Source of the DNA: Pseudidiomarina marina
GTDB lineage: Bacteria; Pseudomonadota; Gammaproteobacteria; Enterobacterales; Alteromonadaceae
DNA length: 64,000 nucleotides
Direction: 5' to 3'
Assembly: GCF_003987045.1 (NCBI RefSeq)
Contig: NZ_PIPZ01000001.1
Span: forward strand, 806,001 to 870,000
Each line of letters opens with the position of its first letter. Within the stretch, counting starts at the first letter, position 1. Under the pieces are notes generated by a model. The model was given only the letters and a program-made list of their open reading frames with translations. It was not told the DNA's origin and did not search any database. Position numbers and translations under genes: made by a program. Of the stretch, positions 55,839 to 64,000 are shown piece after piece.

Positions 55839-55984
55839 CGTTATTCGTTACTCGTCCGTTCACTTCGTTCACTGTTCGTGCGCGCTTCGCGCTGTTCGAA
55901 TAGCGAAGCGGACGAACAGCGAAGCGTACGAGTAACGAATAACGAATAACGATTAACGAATAACGAGTAACGATTAACGAATTA
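55839..55984. repeat. Mosaic intergenic repeat with a perfect 16-base inverted repeat
   Basis: CGTTATTCGTTACTCG (55839-55854) is exactly complementary to CGAGTAACGAATAACG (55929-55944), so the block can form a cruciform. Inside lie TCGTCCGTTCACTTCGTTC (55852-55870) and GGACGAACAGCGAAGCG (from 55910), both also found in the block at 53531-53716. Tandem CGAATAACGA and GATTAACGA units run to the end. The next gene begins eight bases later. Confidence 0.75.
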
Positions 55985-55991
55985 AGAGCTT

Positions 55992-57107
55992 ATGACCTTA
56001 CTAACAAGTGCCGCTGGCACATGGCAACTTCAGCGCTATCCCGTCCGTTCCCATGACACCTTGCAAGCATGGGAAGCTGCGGATGAATTACTGCACGAAT
56101 TAATTGTTGAACGTGACGATCAACGGCCATTATTAATTAATGATCAATGGGGCGCATTACTGATGCCATTTGCAGGGCTTGATGTTGCAAGCCAAAGCGA
56201 CTCGTATGTTAGCCATTGTGGATGGCGACACAATCTTGAACTGAATCAGTTACCCGATACGTTAACAGCGCTTGCGCCGCTTGAGTCGCTCCCTGATGAT
56301 CGCGATGTCGTGTATTTAAAAATTCCGAAGAGCCTGAGTTTATTAGAATTCCAGTTAGCGAAGCTTGCGGCAGAGCTGCCTGCTGGCACACCAATTTTTG
56401 CGGCGGCAAAAAGTAAGCTTCTCACTCCGGCAGTACGTGACTTATTTGCGCAATACTGTGAAACGATCGAGGTTTCACTCATTCGTAGAAAATGTCGCAC
56501 CATTCGCGCGATAACCCGCTCAATTGCGCTTGATCAGGCGCGTTTCATGAGCTCCTGGGAAGTGCCTGAATTTAACCTGACGCTGCACCATCATGCCGGT
56601 GTATTTGCGCGCAATCAGCTCGATATTGGCGCCCGCTTTATGCTTGATAACATGCCACCCACAGGGGCGGAACAAGTCATCGATTTAGGCTGCGGAAATG
56701 GAGTACTCGGGTTGTACTATGCGCGGTTATCTCCGAATAGTGAGGTCACCTTTGTCGATGAATCCTATTTAGCTATTGCATCCACTCATCGCAATATTGT
56801 CAGCAACTTGCCGGCATCTCAATTATCGCAATATGACTTCCACGTTGATGATTGCTTGGCTCACAGGGCAAGCGAGAGCGCCGACTTAATTCTCTGTAAT
56901 CCGCCGTTTCATCAAGAACACGCAGTTACTGAGCATATCGCACGACAAATGTTCAGAGATAGTCGGCGAGTTTTACGTAAAAATGGCGAGTTATGGGTAG
57001 TGGCGAATCGTCATCTACCGTATTATCAACCGTTGAAACGTTTATTTAAGTCGGTGCACCAAATTGCACAAAACAGTAAATTCGTTATTTTTCAAGCACG
57101 AGGATGA
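55992..57107 (+). CDS. rlmG: 23S rRNA (guanine-N2)-methyltransferase RlmG
   Basis: A 371-residue two-domain methyltransferase. The N-terminal half is the degenerate RsmC-type domain with LQAWEAADELL near 24-34; the C-terminal half has the AdoMet loop VIDLGCGNGVLGLYYA near 230 and the catalytic LILCNPPFHQE near 299. RlmG methylates G1835 of 23S rRNA. The length and the LQAWEAADE motif separate it from RsmC. It overlaps the start region of the cyclophilin gene. Confidence 0.9.
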   Translation: MTLLTSAAGTWQLQRYPVRSHDTLQAWEAADELLHELIVERDDQRPLLINDQWGALLMPFAGLDVASQSDSYVSHCGWRHNLELNQLPDTLTALAPLESLPDDRDVVYLKIPKSLSLLEFQLAKLAAELPAGTPIFAAAKSKLLTPAVRDLFAQYCETIEVSLIRRKCRTIRAITRSIALDQARFMSSWEVPEFNLTLHHHAGVFARNQLDIGARFMLDNMPPTGAEQVIDLGCGNGVLGLYYARLSPNSEVTFVDESYLAIASTHRNIVSNLPASQLSQYDFHVDDCLAHRASESADLILCNPPFHQEHAVTEHIARQMFRDSRRVLRKNGELWVVANRHLPYYQPLKRLFKSVHQIAQNSKFVIFQARG

Positions 57108-57109
57108 TT

Positions 57110-57694
57110 ATGCGTTATCTGCTTTTAACCGTCGTCATATTCTTCAGCAGTATGAGTTCTGCAGAACAAATTCAACCTGATAACTTGTTTCCCAAAGTGA
57201 AATTCATTACCACTGAGGGTGATATTGTCGTCGAGCTTGATCGTGCTAAAGCGCCCATCACAGTAGAAAACTTTTTGATGTACGTACAAGCAGGCAGTTA
57301 TAACAACACCATATTCCATCGCATTATTCCGGGGTTCGTTGTGCAAGGCGGCGGCTATGATGAAAACTTCGAAGCTAAAACCATGTTTGATCCTATTTTC
57401 AATGAATCAGGTAACGGTAAACTCAATAACTACGGCACCATAGCAATGGCGCGCACATCCGATCCGCATTCGGCGACACGACAGTTTTATTTCAACATGA
57501 ACGATAACGAATCATTAAACCCGTCAAGCAAAGGATGGGGCTATGCGGTGTTCGGATGGGTTGTTTCTGGCGAAGACGTTCTCGACAAACTCGCAAGCGT
57601 CGAAACTGAGTTTTATCACGAGCAAACGGGTTGGCCAAACGTTCCGAAGCAGCCGCCGGTATTGAAAAAGATTGAAGTTGTACCTCAGCAGTGA
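57110..57694 (+). CDS. Secreted cyclophilin-type peptidyl-prolyl isomerase
   Basis: The start at 57110 has GAGG six bases upstream; an ATG two codons earlier overlaps the rlmG stop. The 194-residue protein has a signal peptide ending near SSAEQ, then the cyclophilin fold with TTEGDIVVELDRAKAP, FHRIIPGFVVQGGGYD near 70-85 and ATRQFYFNMNDN near 122-133. It should isomerise prolyl bonds in the periplasm. It overlaps the next gene by four bases. Confidence 0.92.
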   Translation: MRYLLLTVVIFFSSMSSAEQIQPDNLFPKVKFITTEGDIVVELDRAKAPITVENFLMYVQAGSYNNTIFHRIIPGFVVQGGGYDENFEAKTMFDPIFNESGNGKLNNYGTIAMARTSDPHSATRQFYFNMNDNESLNPSSKGWGYAVFGWVVSGEDVLDKLASVETEFYHEQTGWPNVPKQPPVLKKIEVVPQQ

Positions 57695-59025
57695 GTTATT
57701 CAAATTCAGCACCTTGGTACGCAGATCTCGCGGTATATCGTGAGCCCCGAGTTTGGGTAATCTTTGGCTTTGGCGTAATCAGTGGCTTTCCGTGGGTGCT
57801 GATTGGCTCCATGTTGTCAGCTTGGTTACAGGAAGTCGGTGTTGATCGTTCTGCTATCGGTTTATTTGGTGTCGTGTTCGTCGCCTACTCTATCAACGCG
57901 TTATGGTCACCACTGATCGATCGCGTCAAAATACCTCTATTGAATCGCTGGTTCGGGCAACGCCGCGCGTGGATCATTCTGTGCCTAAGTGGCATCTTGC
58001 TGGCTACTATCGTTCTCACGCAAATTAATGTTGTTGAGCACTTATGGTGGGTTGCGTTTGCGGCACTCATCATCGCAATATTTTCAGCTACGCAAGATAT
58101 TGCCATTGATGCATTTCGCATCGAGACCTTCGGTCCGCATGAAGCTCGTCTGCAATCAGCCGGTGCGGCGATGGCTACAGCAGGCTGGTGGAGTGGCTAC
58201 AGTGGGCTTGGCGCTATTCCTTTTTTCCTTGTCGATGGTACCAGTCTATTCTGGGAAGATGCCTATTTTGTATTGTGCTTTGTGATAGTTGTTCAGCTAC
58301 TTTTTGTTATAGCCGTAAGAGAATCGATTCGTTATCGCCCCGCAATACCAACTTTTAATCATTGGCTCGATTGGTTACGTAATACGCTGGTTGACCCCAT
58401 CACTGAATTTTTTAAACGAAATGGCTGGCAACTCGCAGTTGGTATGCTGTCATTTATTTTTCTGTTTAAAATTGGCGAAGCTTTTCTTGGCCGTATGTCG
58501 ATTGTCTTTTACAAAGAAGTCGGCTTTAGCAACGACGACATTGCGGTGTATTCAAAGATGGTTAACTGGTGGGTCACTATCATTTTCGCCATTCTCGGCA
58601 GTTTCGTAAACTTGCGTTTAGGGATCGTTCGAGGACTCATGCTTGGTGGTATCGCGATGGCCGCATCGAATTTGATGTTCGCTTGGATTGCCGGCGTTGG
58701 CCCCAATACGAACCTGTTCCTTGCCGCGGTGATAATTGATGGTTTTACGGCGGCGTGGTCTACCGTCGCCTTTGTCGCTTTTATTAGCTTGTTGGCGAAT
58801 CGTGCTTTTACCGCCACTCAATATGCTTTATTTGCGTCGCTTGGTAATTTGGGGCGTACCCTGCTCTCATCGTACAGTGGATACGTTGTCAACTGGCTAG
58901 ACGGAAACTGGCAGTTATTCTTTATTCTTACGGCGGTTATGGTTCTGCCAAGTCTGTTAATTTTATTCGCGCTTCGGAAATCACTCATGCGCTTAGAACA
59001 TAATTATCATCGGGAGCTCGAATAA
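57691..59025 (+). CDS. AmpG-like major facilitator permease
   Basis: A 444-residue protein with about twelve to fourteen hydrophobic helices. The AmpG family opening GVISGFPWVLIGSMLSAWLQEVGVDR and the first loop LWSPLIDRVKIP, then ISATQDIAIDAFRIE-like FSATQDIAIDAFR near 130, fit the PAT/AmpG group. AmpG imports anhydro-muropeptides for cell-wall recycling; the exact ligand here is inferred. It begins with GTG overlapping the cyclophilin stop and ends directly before the panE-like ATG. Confidence 0.87.
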   Translation: MSYSNSAPWYADLAVYREPRVWVIFGFGVISGFPWVLIGSMLSAWLQEVGVDRSAIGLFGVVFVAYSINALWSPLIDRVKIPLLNRWFGQRRAWIILCLSGILLATIVLTQINVVEHLWWVAFAALIIAIFSATQDIAIDAFRIETFGPHEARLQSAGAAMATAGWWSGYSGLGAIPFFLVDGTSLFWEDAYFVLCFVIVVQLLFVIAVRESIRYRPAIPTFNHWLDWLRNTLVDPITEFFKRNGWQLAVGMLSFIFLFKIGEAFLGRMSIVFYKEVGFSNDDIAVYSKMVNWWVTIIFAILGSFVNLRLGIVRGLMLGGIAMAASNLMFAWIAGVGPNTNLFLAAVIIDGFTAAWSTVAFVAFISLLANRAFTATQYALFASLGNLGRTLLSSYSGYVVNWLDGNWQLFFILTAVMVLPSLLILFALRKSLMRLEHNYHRELE

Positions 59026-59901
59026 ATGCACTGGTTAGTTGTGGGAACAGGCGCTGTTGGTAGTTTAATGGCTGTGAACTTGCGTCGCATTGGCGAACAT
59101 GTCTCGATAAAACCTCGCGTGACTGCAACACCAAATACGATTGAAATTATTCATGCAGCGCATAATCTCGAGTTTGGTGTACAACAGTTTCCGATTGAGC
59201 AACCCACCCAAATTTTTGCAGCGATCAAAGCCTATGACGTCGCTCATTTTCTAGATGAATTACAGCAGGCTCCATTGCCAGAGGGCTCGTCCGTTATCTT
59301 GAGCTACAACGGCATGCTAGAGAACGAGAATAGCATTATGCCGGCGAGCGCTTTGCATTGGGTGACAACACACGGGGCATACAAGAATGGCAAAGAAGTG
59401 GTTCATGCCGGACTTGGAGAGAGTTGGCTCGGTTGGGCACGTGTGGAACATGCTTCGAGTAGTCGACCCGCTGAGCTATTTAGCGTTTTAAATAATGCTT
59501 TACCGCTTCTGAACTGGAGTCCCGCCATCAATCAACGTCGTTGGTATAAACTTGCCATTAACTGTTTAATCAATCCGTTCACAGTCATTCATAATTGCCG
59601 CAATGGCGAACTAATACAGCACAACATTGCCGACCAACAACATCAAGTTGCCGAAGAGATTTGTTGGTTAGCGGAACATCAAGGTATTCAATTAAACGCT
59701 GATAATTTGGTTGAAAGTGCTAAACGCGTGATTAAAAATACCGCGAACAACTACTCCTCCATGCTCATGGATGTACGCCAGCAACGCCGCACCGAAATTG
59801 ACTATTTGAATGGTTTCATCGCTCGCCAAAGCACTGCCGCTGGAACCGAAGCGCCAGCGAATGAAGCTCTGTGGCGCCGCGTTCTAGAACTATCGGTGTA
59901 A
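59026..59901 (+). CDS. Ketopantoate reductase family protein (PanE type)
   Basis: A 291-residue NADP-binding protein with the Rossmann loop VVGTGAVGSLMA near 5-16, the family core KLAINCLINPFTVIHNCRNGEL near 175-196 with the catalytic Lys in YKLAINC, and TEIDYLNG near 260. PanE reduces 2-dehydropantoate to pantoate for coenzyme A. The gene directly abuts the AmpG-like gene (no gap) and converges with ribBX, whose stop is at the next base. Confidence 0.85.
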   Translation: MHWLVVGTGAVGSLMAVNLRRIGEHVSIKPRVTATPNTIEIIHAAHNLEFGVQQFPIEQPTQIFAAIKAYDVAHFLDELQQAPLPEGSSVILSYNGMLENENSIMPASALHWVTTHGAYKNGKEVVHAGLGESWLGWARVEHASSSRPAELFSVLNNALPLLNWSPAINQRRWYKLAINCLINPFTVIHNCRNGELIQHNIADQQHQVAEEICWLAEHQGIQLNADNLVESAKRVIKNTANNYSSMLMDVRQQRRTEIDYLNGFIARQSTAAGTEAPANEALWRRVLELSV

Positions 59902-61035
59902 TTATTCGTTACCGCCAGCTTGTTCATCTTCGATAAAATCGACAACCTCAAGCCCGAATCCTGAAAGCGCCGAGTAGCGTTTCGGTGAACTCATGAGGTG
60001 CATATGATGAACACCTAAGTCAGCCAAAATTTGCGAACCGATACCAACGTTACGCGAGGCATTTGAAGCGGCTGCAGTTGGTTTCACTTCGCCGCGGTCT
60101 TCTGCGGCAAAGCTCATCACCTGCTCTAAAATATGTTGTGGACTCTGTTGACGACCAATCACTACTAAAACACCGTCATTTTGACCGATGTATTCCATTG
60201 CGTGCCCTAATGGCCAGCTGCGCTTCGCAGCGCGTTGTGTAGCAAACAGATCATTAAAGGTATCTTGTAAATGAACACGAACATTCACCGGTTTATCAGG
60301 ATCAATCGCACCATGTACTAGCGCATAATGTACTTGCTTATCAATCGTATCTTGATAGGTAATAAGCTCAAACTCACCGTATGCGGTTGGTAACTTGCAA
60401 TGCGCTTTGCGCTCGACGGTTTTCTCTTTAAGCGAGCGGTATTCAATTAAATCGGCAATCGTACCAATTTTCAAATCATGTTCGGCAGCGAACTTCTCGA
60501 GATCAGGACGACGTGCCATAGTGCCATCTTCATTGAGAATTTCGACAATAACAGCCGCTGGTTCGAATCCCGCTAAACGCGCAAGATCACAGCCCGCCTC
60601 AGTATGACCGGCACGGTTCAATACCCCACCCGACTTCGCTTTCAATGGAAATATGTGGCCAGGCATTACTAAATCGGCTGGTTGCGCATCTTTTGCCACC
60701 GCAGCTTGCACCGTACGCGCTCTATCGGCCGCTGAAATTCCAGTGGTAACGCCCTCGGCGGCTTCAATAGAAACTGTAAAATTTGTGGCATAGGGTGAGT
60801 TGTTTTGATCAACCATCAACGGTAAGCGTAATTGTTTGCAACGCTCTTCGGTTAGAGTGAGACAAATCAGACCGCGTCCATAGCGCGCCATGAAATTAAT
60901 TGCTGCCGGTGTGACACATTCGGCAGCAAGAATCAGATCGCCTTCATTCTCGCGATCTTCATCATCCATCAAGATCACCATTTTGCCTTGACGAATATCT
61001 TCAATGATTTCTGCAGCACTGTTTAAACGAGTCAC
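59902..61035 (-). CDS. ribB: DHBP synthase with degenerate GTP cyclohydrolase II domain (RibBX type)
   Basis: A 377-residue protein. The N-terminal 3,4-dihydroxy-2-butanone 4-phosphate synthase is intact: [20 protein letters not shown] near 20, [10 protein letters not shown] near 53, and [16 protein letters not shown] near 143. The C-terminal half is homologous to GTP cyclohydrolase II ([19 protein letters not shown]), but the zinc Cys motif is absent: [20 protein letters not shown] stands where the metal-binding Cys should be. It likely acts only as RibB, with RibA encoded elsewhere. It overlaps ribD by four bases. Confidence 0.9.
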   Translation of the reverse strand: MTRLNSAAEIIEDIRQGKMVILMDDEDRENEGDLILAAECVTPAAINFMARYGRGLICLTLTEERCKQLRLPLMVDQNNSPYATNFTVSIEAAEGVTTGISAADRARTVQAAVAKDAQPADLVMPGHIFPLKAKSGGVLNRAGHTEAGCDLARLAGFEPAAVIVEILNEDGTMARRPDLEKFAAEHDLKIGTIADLIEYRSLKEKTVERKAHCKLPTAYGEFELITYQDTIDKQVHYALVHGAIDPDKPVNVRVHLQDTFNDLFATQRAAKRSWPLGHAMEYIGQNDGVLVVIGRQQSPQHILEQVMSFAAEDRGEVKPTAAASNASRNVGIGSQILADLGVHHMHLMSSPKRYSALSGFGLEVVDFIEDEQAGGNE

Positions 61036-62156
61036 GACGTTAAGTCTCCTCTCACCCGGCGCGGAACGGCGATAATTCGAATATCATCCGCAACCTGACG
61101 AACATCTTTTAAAGTTAGTTCTGGCACCTGACTCATATGAGCAAATGCCGGCAAATTCAATAATCCGTGGCCACTATGGCCAATTAATTTTGGTGCCAGA
61201 TAAAGCACCAATTCATCAACTAATTCAGCGGTTAATAACGCACCGGCCAGCTGCGCACCGCATTCGGTCCAAACCGAGTTGATTTGCTTCTCCGCCAGTT
61301 CATGCATCAATTGCGTTAAATCGACGTGCCGCATATTTGTGCGAGCGACCATTATGCATTCAACATGCGCGGGCCAATCGCGTTCGACTGCCGTCGCAGG
61401 CGTGTCGGGTGCATGAACCAGAATAATTGGGAACGGCTCTTTAAATATGGCCTCTTGCCCCGTTAACAACCCCTGCGAATCAATAATTACACGAGTCGGT
61501 TGTCGTTCAGCTTGCGGATGACGAGCGGTTAAAATCGCGTTATCCGCCAACACTGTTTTTGCAGTACTCAAAATGGCACTACTTTGAGCGCGCCAACGGT
61601 GCACATCACGACGTGAATCCGTGCCGCTTATCCACTGACTTTCACCATTTGATAATGCCGTACGACCATCGAGGCTTGCCGCCATTTTCACGCGTAGCCA
61701 CGGCCGCTTGCGTTGCATTCGTGCCACGAAGCCGTTGTTAAGCGCCAACGCTTGCTGTTCAAGAATACCAACCAGCACTTCAATGCCATTCGCACGCAGG
61801 CGTTCAATACCCTCGCCGCTAACCAGCGGGTTCGGATCTTTCATCGCCACCACCACGGTCGCTACATTAGCCTTAATCAATGCATCGGCACATGGTGGCG
61901 TGCGCCCAAAGTGGCTACACGGCTCGAGTGTCACATAGACAGTCGACCCTTTAGCCAACGCTCCCGCTTCACGAAGTGCAAATACCTCAGCGTGGGGTTC
62001 ACCCGCTCGCTGATGCCAGCCTTCGCCCACAATCTTGCCATCAGCAACCACGACACAACCAACCATTGGGTTGGGCGCCGTTGAAAAACGCCCCTGAGCG
62101 GCAAGCTCAAGGGCGCGTTGCATAAAACGTTGGTGACAAGCCTGTGGATCAGTCAT
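61032..62156 (-). CDS. ribD: Bifunctional riboflavin deaminase/reductase RibD
   Basis: A 374-residue fusion. The deaminase half has [11 protein letters not shown] near 52 and [15 protein letters not shown] near 78-92 as the zinc site; the reductase half from about 150 has [24 protein letters not shown] near 148 and the late [21 protein letters not shown]. It performs two steps from the GTP-derived pyrimidine to the ribityl intermediate. It is coupled to nrdR by an eight-base overlap and to ribBX by four bases. Confidence 0.95.
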   Translation of the reverse strand: MTDPQACHQRFMQRALELAAQGRFSTAPNPMVGCVVVADGKIVGEGWHQRAGEPHAEVFALREAGALAKGSTVYVTLEPCSHFGRTPPCADALIKANVATVVVAMKDPNPLVSGEGIERLRANGIEVLVGILEQQALALNNGFVARMQRKRPWLRVKMAASLDGRTALSNGESQWISGTDSRRDVHRWRAQSSAILSTAKTVLADNAILTARHPQAERQPTRVIIDSQGLLTGQEAIFKEPFPIILVHAPDTPATAVERDWPAHVECIMVARTNMRHVDLTQLMHELAEKQINSVWTECGAQLAGALLTAELVDELVLYLAPKLIGHSGHGLLNLPAFAHMSQVPELTLKDVRQVADDIRIIAVPRRVRGDLTS

Positions 62157-62598
62157 TGAGCCGTGCTATCTCCTCGCCAAACTCACGAATATCGTCAAAT
62201 GCACGATAAACCGAAGCAAAACGAATATACGCAACCTTATCGAGTGCTTTAAGATTTTCCATCACGAGTCCACCGATGACTTGGCTCGTGATTTCGCGCT
62301 CTCCGGTAGCACGCAGAGACGATTTCACATTTTGAATCGCCTGCTCCATGGCTTCCAAGCTTACTGGGCGTTTTTCCAACGCTCGTAGTAAACCATTACG
62401 TAGCTTGTCCTCGTTAAATGGCTCACGAGTACCGTCTGATTTAATTACGCGCGGCATGATTAGCTCTGCCGTTTCAAACGTCGTAAAGCGCTCTTTGCAC
62501 TCTGTGCACTCACGGCGGCGGCGCACGGAAGCGCCGTCTGCCACCAAGCGCGAATCAATCACTTTGGTATCTTGCGTGCCACAAAAAGGACAATGCAT
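62149..62598 (-). CDS. nrdR: Transcriptional repressor NrdR
   Basis: A 149-residue protein with an N-terminal zinc ribbon ([15 protein letters not shown] at 3-17 and [12 protein letters not shown] near 31-42) and an ATP-cone domain near 49-139. NrdR represses ribonucleotide reductase genes in response to dATP. It is upstream of ribD, the usual gammaproteobacterial nrdR-ribD order, and 20 bases downstream of glyA. Confidence 0.96.
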   Translation of the reverse strand: MHCPFCGTQDTKVIDSRLVADGASVRRRRECTECKERFTTFETAELIMPRVIKSDGTREPFNEDKLRNGLLRALEKRPVSLEAMEQAIQNVKSSLRATGEREITSQVIGGLVMENLKALDKVAYIRFASVYRAFDDIREFGEEIARLND

Positions 62599-62618
62599 AC
62601 GCTCGTTCCTTAATTCAT

Positions 62619-63875
62619 TTAATTATAAACAGGAAACTGTTTACACAATGCTTTCACTTGCTCACGAACTTGCTCAATTACGCTTTCGTCATTGATGTTA
62701 TCAAGTACGTCACAAATCCAGTTTGCTACTTGCTCTGCTTCGGCTTGCTTGAAGCCGCGACGAGTAATTGCTGGCGTACCGAGGCGCAAACCAGAGGTAA
62801 CAAACGGTGAGCGCGGATCATTTGGAACCGAGTTCTTATTCACGGTGATATAAGCGCGACCAAGCGCAGCATCCGCATCTTTACCAGTGATATCTTTATC
62901 AATCAGGTCGACTAAGAACAAGTGGTTCTTGGTACCGCCTGAAACAATCTTGTAGCCACGCGATTGCATCACTTTAACCATCGTGTTTGCGTTGTCCAAC
63001 ACTTGTTGCTGGTACGCTTTAAACTCTGGCTCCATCGCTTCCTTAAATGCCACAGCTTTAGCCGCGATGACATGACACAACGGACCGCCTTGGCTACCAG
63101 GAAATACGCCACTGTTTAATTTCTTATGCAGATCTTCATCGTCTTTACCCGACAAAATCAATCCGCTACGTGGGCCAGCTAAGGTTTTGTGCGTGGTGGT
63201 AGTGACCACGTCAGCAAATGGCACTGGGTTTGGATATAAGCCAGCTGCCACTAAGCCAGCAACGTGTGCCATATCGACTAACAAATAAGCACCAACTTCA
63301 TCGGCAATTTCACGGAATTTTGCCCAATCGACAACACCGGAATAAGCAGAGAAGCCCGCAACAATCATTTTTGGTTTGTGCTCAAGTGCTAGCTCGCGCA
63401 CTTCCGCGTAGTTGATTTCACCGGTCGCTTCGTCCAAACCATACTGCACGGCGTTATACAATTTACCTGAGAAGTTGACATGTGAGCCGTGGGTCAAGTG
63501 ACCACCGTGGGCCAAGCTCATACCAAGAACAGTATCGCCTGCATTCAATAATGCTAAAAATACCGCTGAGTTTGCTTGTGAACCAGCGTGTGGCTGTACG
63601 TTCGCGTACTTCGCGCCAAACAATTTTTTCGCACGCTCAATGGCTAAATCTTCCACTGCGTCGACGTATTCACAACCGCCATAATAACGCTTGTGCGGGT
63701 AACCTTCGGCATATTTGTTCGTCAGTTGCGAGCCCTGTGCTTCAAGTACACGCGGACTGGTGTAGTTTTCTGAAGCGATGAGTTCAATATGCTCTTCTTG
63801 GCGTTGAACTTCGCCAGTCATTGCCTGCCATAAATCTGCATCGTAGTCGGCAATATTCATTTCATGTTTTAACAT
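62619..63875 (-). CDS. glyA: Serine hydroxymethyltransferase
   Basis: A 418-residue PLP enzyme interconverting serine and glycine with tetrahydrofolate, the main source of one-carbon units. Diagnostic segments are [19 protein letters not shown] near 29, [20 protein letters not shown] near 52, and the PLP lysine in [14 protein letters not shown] near 225-238. It heads the run glyA-nrdR-ribD-ribBX. Confidence 0.97.
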   Translation of the reverse strand: MLKHEMNIADYDADLWQAMTGEVQRQEEHIELIASENYTSPRVLEAQGSQLTNKYAEGYPHKRYYGGCEYVDAVEDLAIERAKKLFGAKYANVQPHAGSQANSAVFLALLNAGDTVLGMSLAHGGHLTHGSHVNFSGKLYNAVQYGLDEATGEINYAEVRELALEHKPKMIVAGFSAYSGVVDWAKFREIADEVGAYLLVDMAHVAGLVAAGLYPNPVPFADVVTTTTHKTLAGPRSGLILSGKDDEDLHKKLNSGVFPGSQGGPLCHVIAAKAVAFKEAMEPEFKAYQQQVLDNANTMVKVMQSRGYKIVSGGTKNHLFLVDLIDKDITGKDADAALGRAYITVNKNSVPNDPRSPFVTSGLRLGTPAITRRGFKQAEAEQVANWICDVLDNINDESVIEQVREQVKALCKQFPVYN

Positions 63876-63911
63876 CGGGGCTCCTGACTTAACAAACTGT
63901 CGAACGAAAAT

Positions 63912-63954
63912 AAGTGGCGCCTAGTTTACCAATATACTTGGGTTAGCGCCAACT
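63912..63954. promoter_or_regulatory. Inverted repeat upstream of glyA
   Basis: AAGTGGCGC (63912-63920) and GCGCCAACTT (63945-63954) form nine-base arms (one bulge) around a 24-base spacer, 36 to 78 bases upstream of the glyA ATG. It could be a regulator site or the terminator remnant of the gene beyond the window. The regulator is not identified. Confidence 0.4.
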
Positions 63955-64000
63955 TAAGGGTTAAAATAAACAATTACGTTTTTTGCTTATACATATCGCC

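Overview
The window reads as chromosome of a marine gammaproteobacterium of the Alteromonadales, most likely Idiomarinaceae (Idiomarina or Pseudidiomarina type). That placement is an inference from protein character and gene order (fadR/dsbB divergence, a TonB2-type DUF3450-ttpC-exbB-exbD-tonB-TPR operon, adk-htpG-recR-ybaB-dnaX-apt order); no rRNA or database search supports it. Coding density is high and almost everything is housekeeping. No tRNA, rRNA, CRISPR array, prophage or insertion sequence was recognised.

Layout. 1-9.5 kb: end of a Tsx-like porin, a YjdF membrane protein, a yeast-type cytosine deaminase, then a partly decayed accessory stretch (lipoprotein esterase, VOC protein, DUF6988 remnant, truncated second esterase, orphan lipoprotein), followed by rhlE and small conserved proteins. 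9.5-16 kb: a large secreted multidomain nuclease, then a redox-stress group (a 2-Cys peroxiredoxin interrupted by an in-frame TAA, grxD, sodB, an Old Yellow Enzyme). 15.3-26.3 kb: fadR/dsbB, ycgN-ycgM-lytic transglycosylase, ycgL-rnd-fadD, slp, tsaB-yoaA. 26.4-33.9 kb: a complete his operon (hisGDCBHAFI) behind a sigma70-like promoter, a 13-codon leader peptide with five His codons, and an attenuator terminator. 33.8-37.6 kb: MAPEG protein, alpha/beta hydrolase, cysteine desulfurase and MATE pump as one operon. 37.7-44.4 kb: adk, htpG with a clear sigma32 promoter, recR, ybaB, dnaX with an A10 slippery run, apt, and a receiver-only response regulator.

44.4-46.6 kb holds the most interesting system: an hvfABC-type operon encoding an oxazolin-like ribosomal peptide with nine EGKCG motifs in three clusters, its DUF692 (MNIO) modifying enzyme and its DUF2063 partner, followed by an unannotated 41-residue membrane protein. 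From published work on this family the expected product is a copper-binding modified peptide.

46.7-51.8 kb is the TonB2-type energy-transducing operon. 52.1-64 kb contains a priC-like gene, tryptophan 2,3-dioxygenase, the 4.5S SRP RNA gene, a KAS III/enoyl-CoA hydratase pair, rlmG, cyclophilin, ampG-like and panE-like genes, and the ribBX-ribD-nrdR-glyA block.

Two signals cut across regions. A mosaic intergenic repeat built from units such as CGAATAACGA and GGACGAACAGCGAAGCG occurs at five places. Three FadR-like operators lie upstream of fadR/dsbB, fadD and the KAS III/enoyl-CoA hydratase pair, suggesting a small local fatty-acid regulon.
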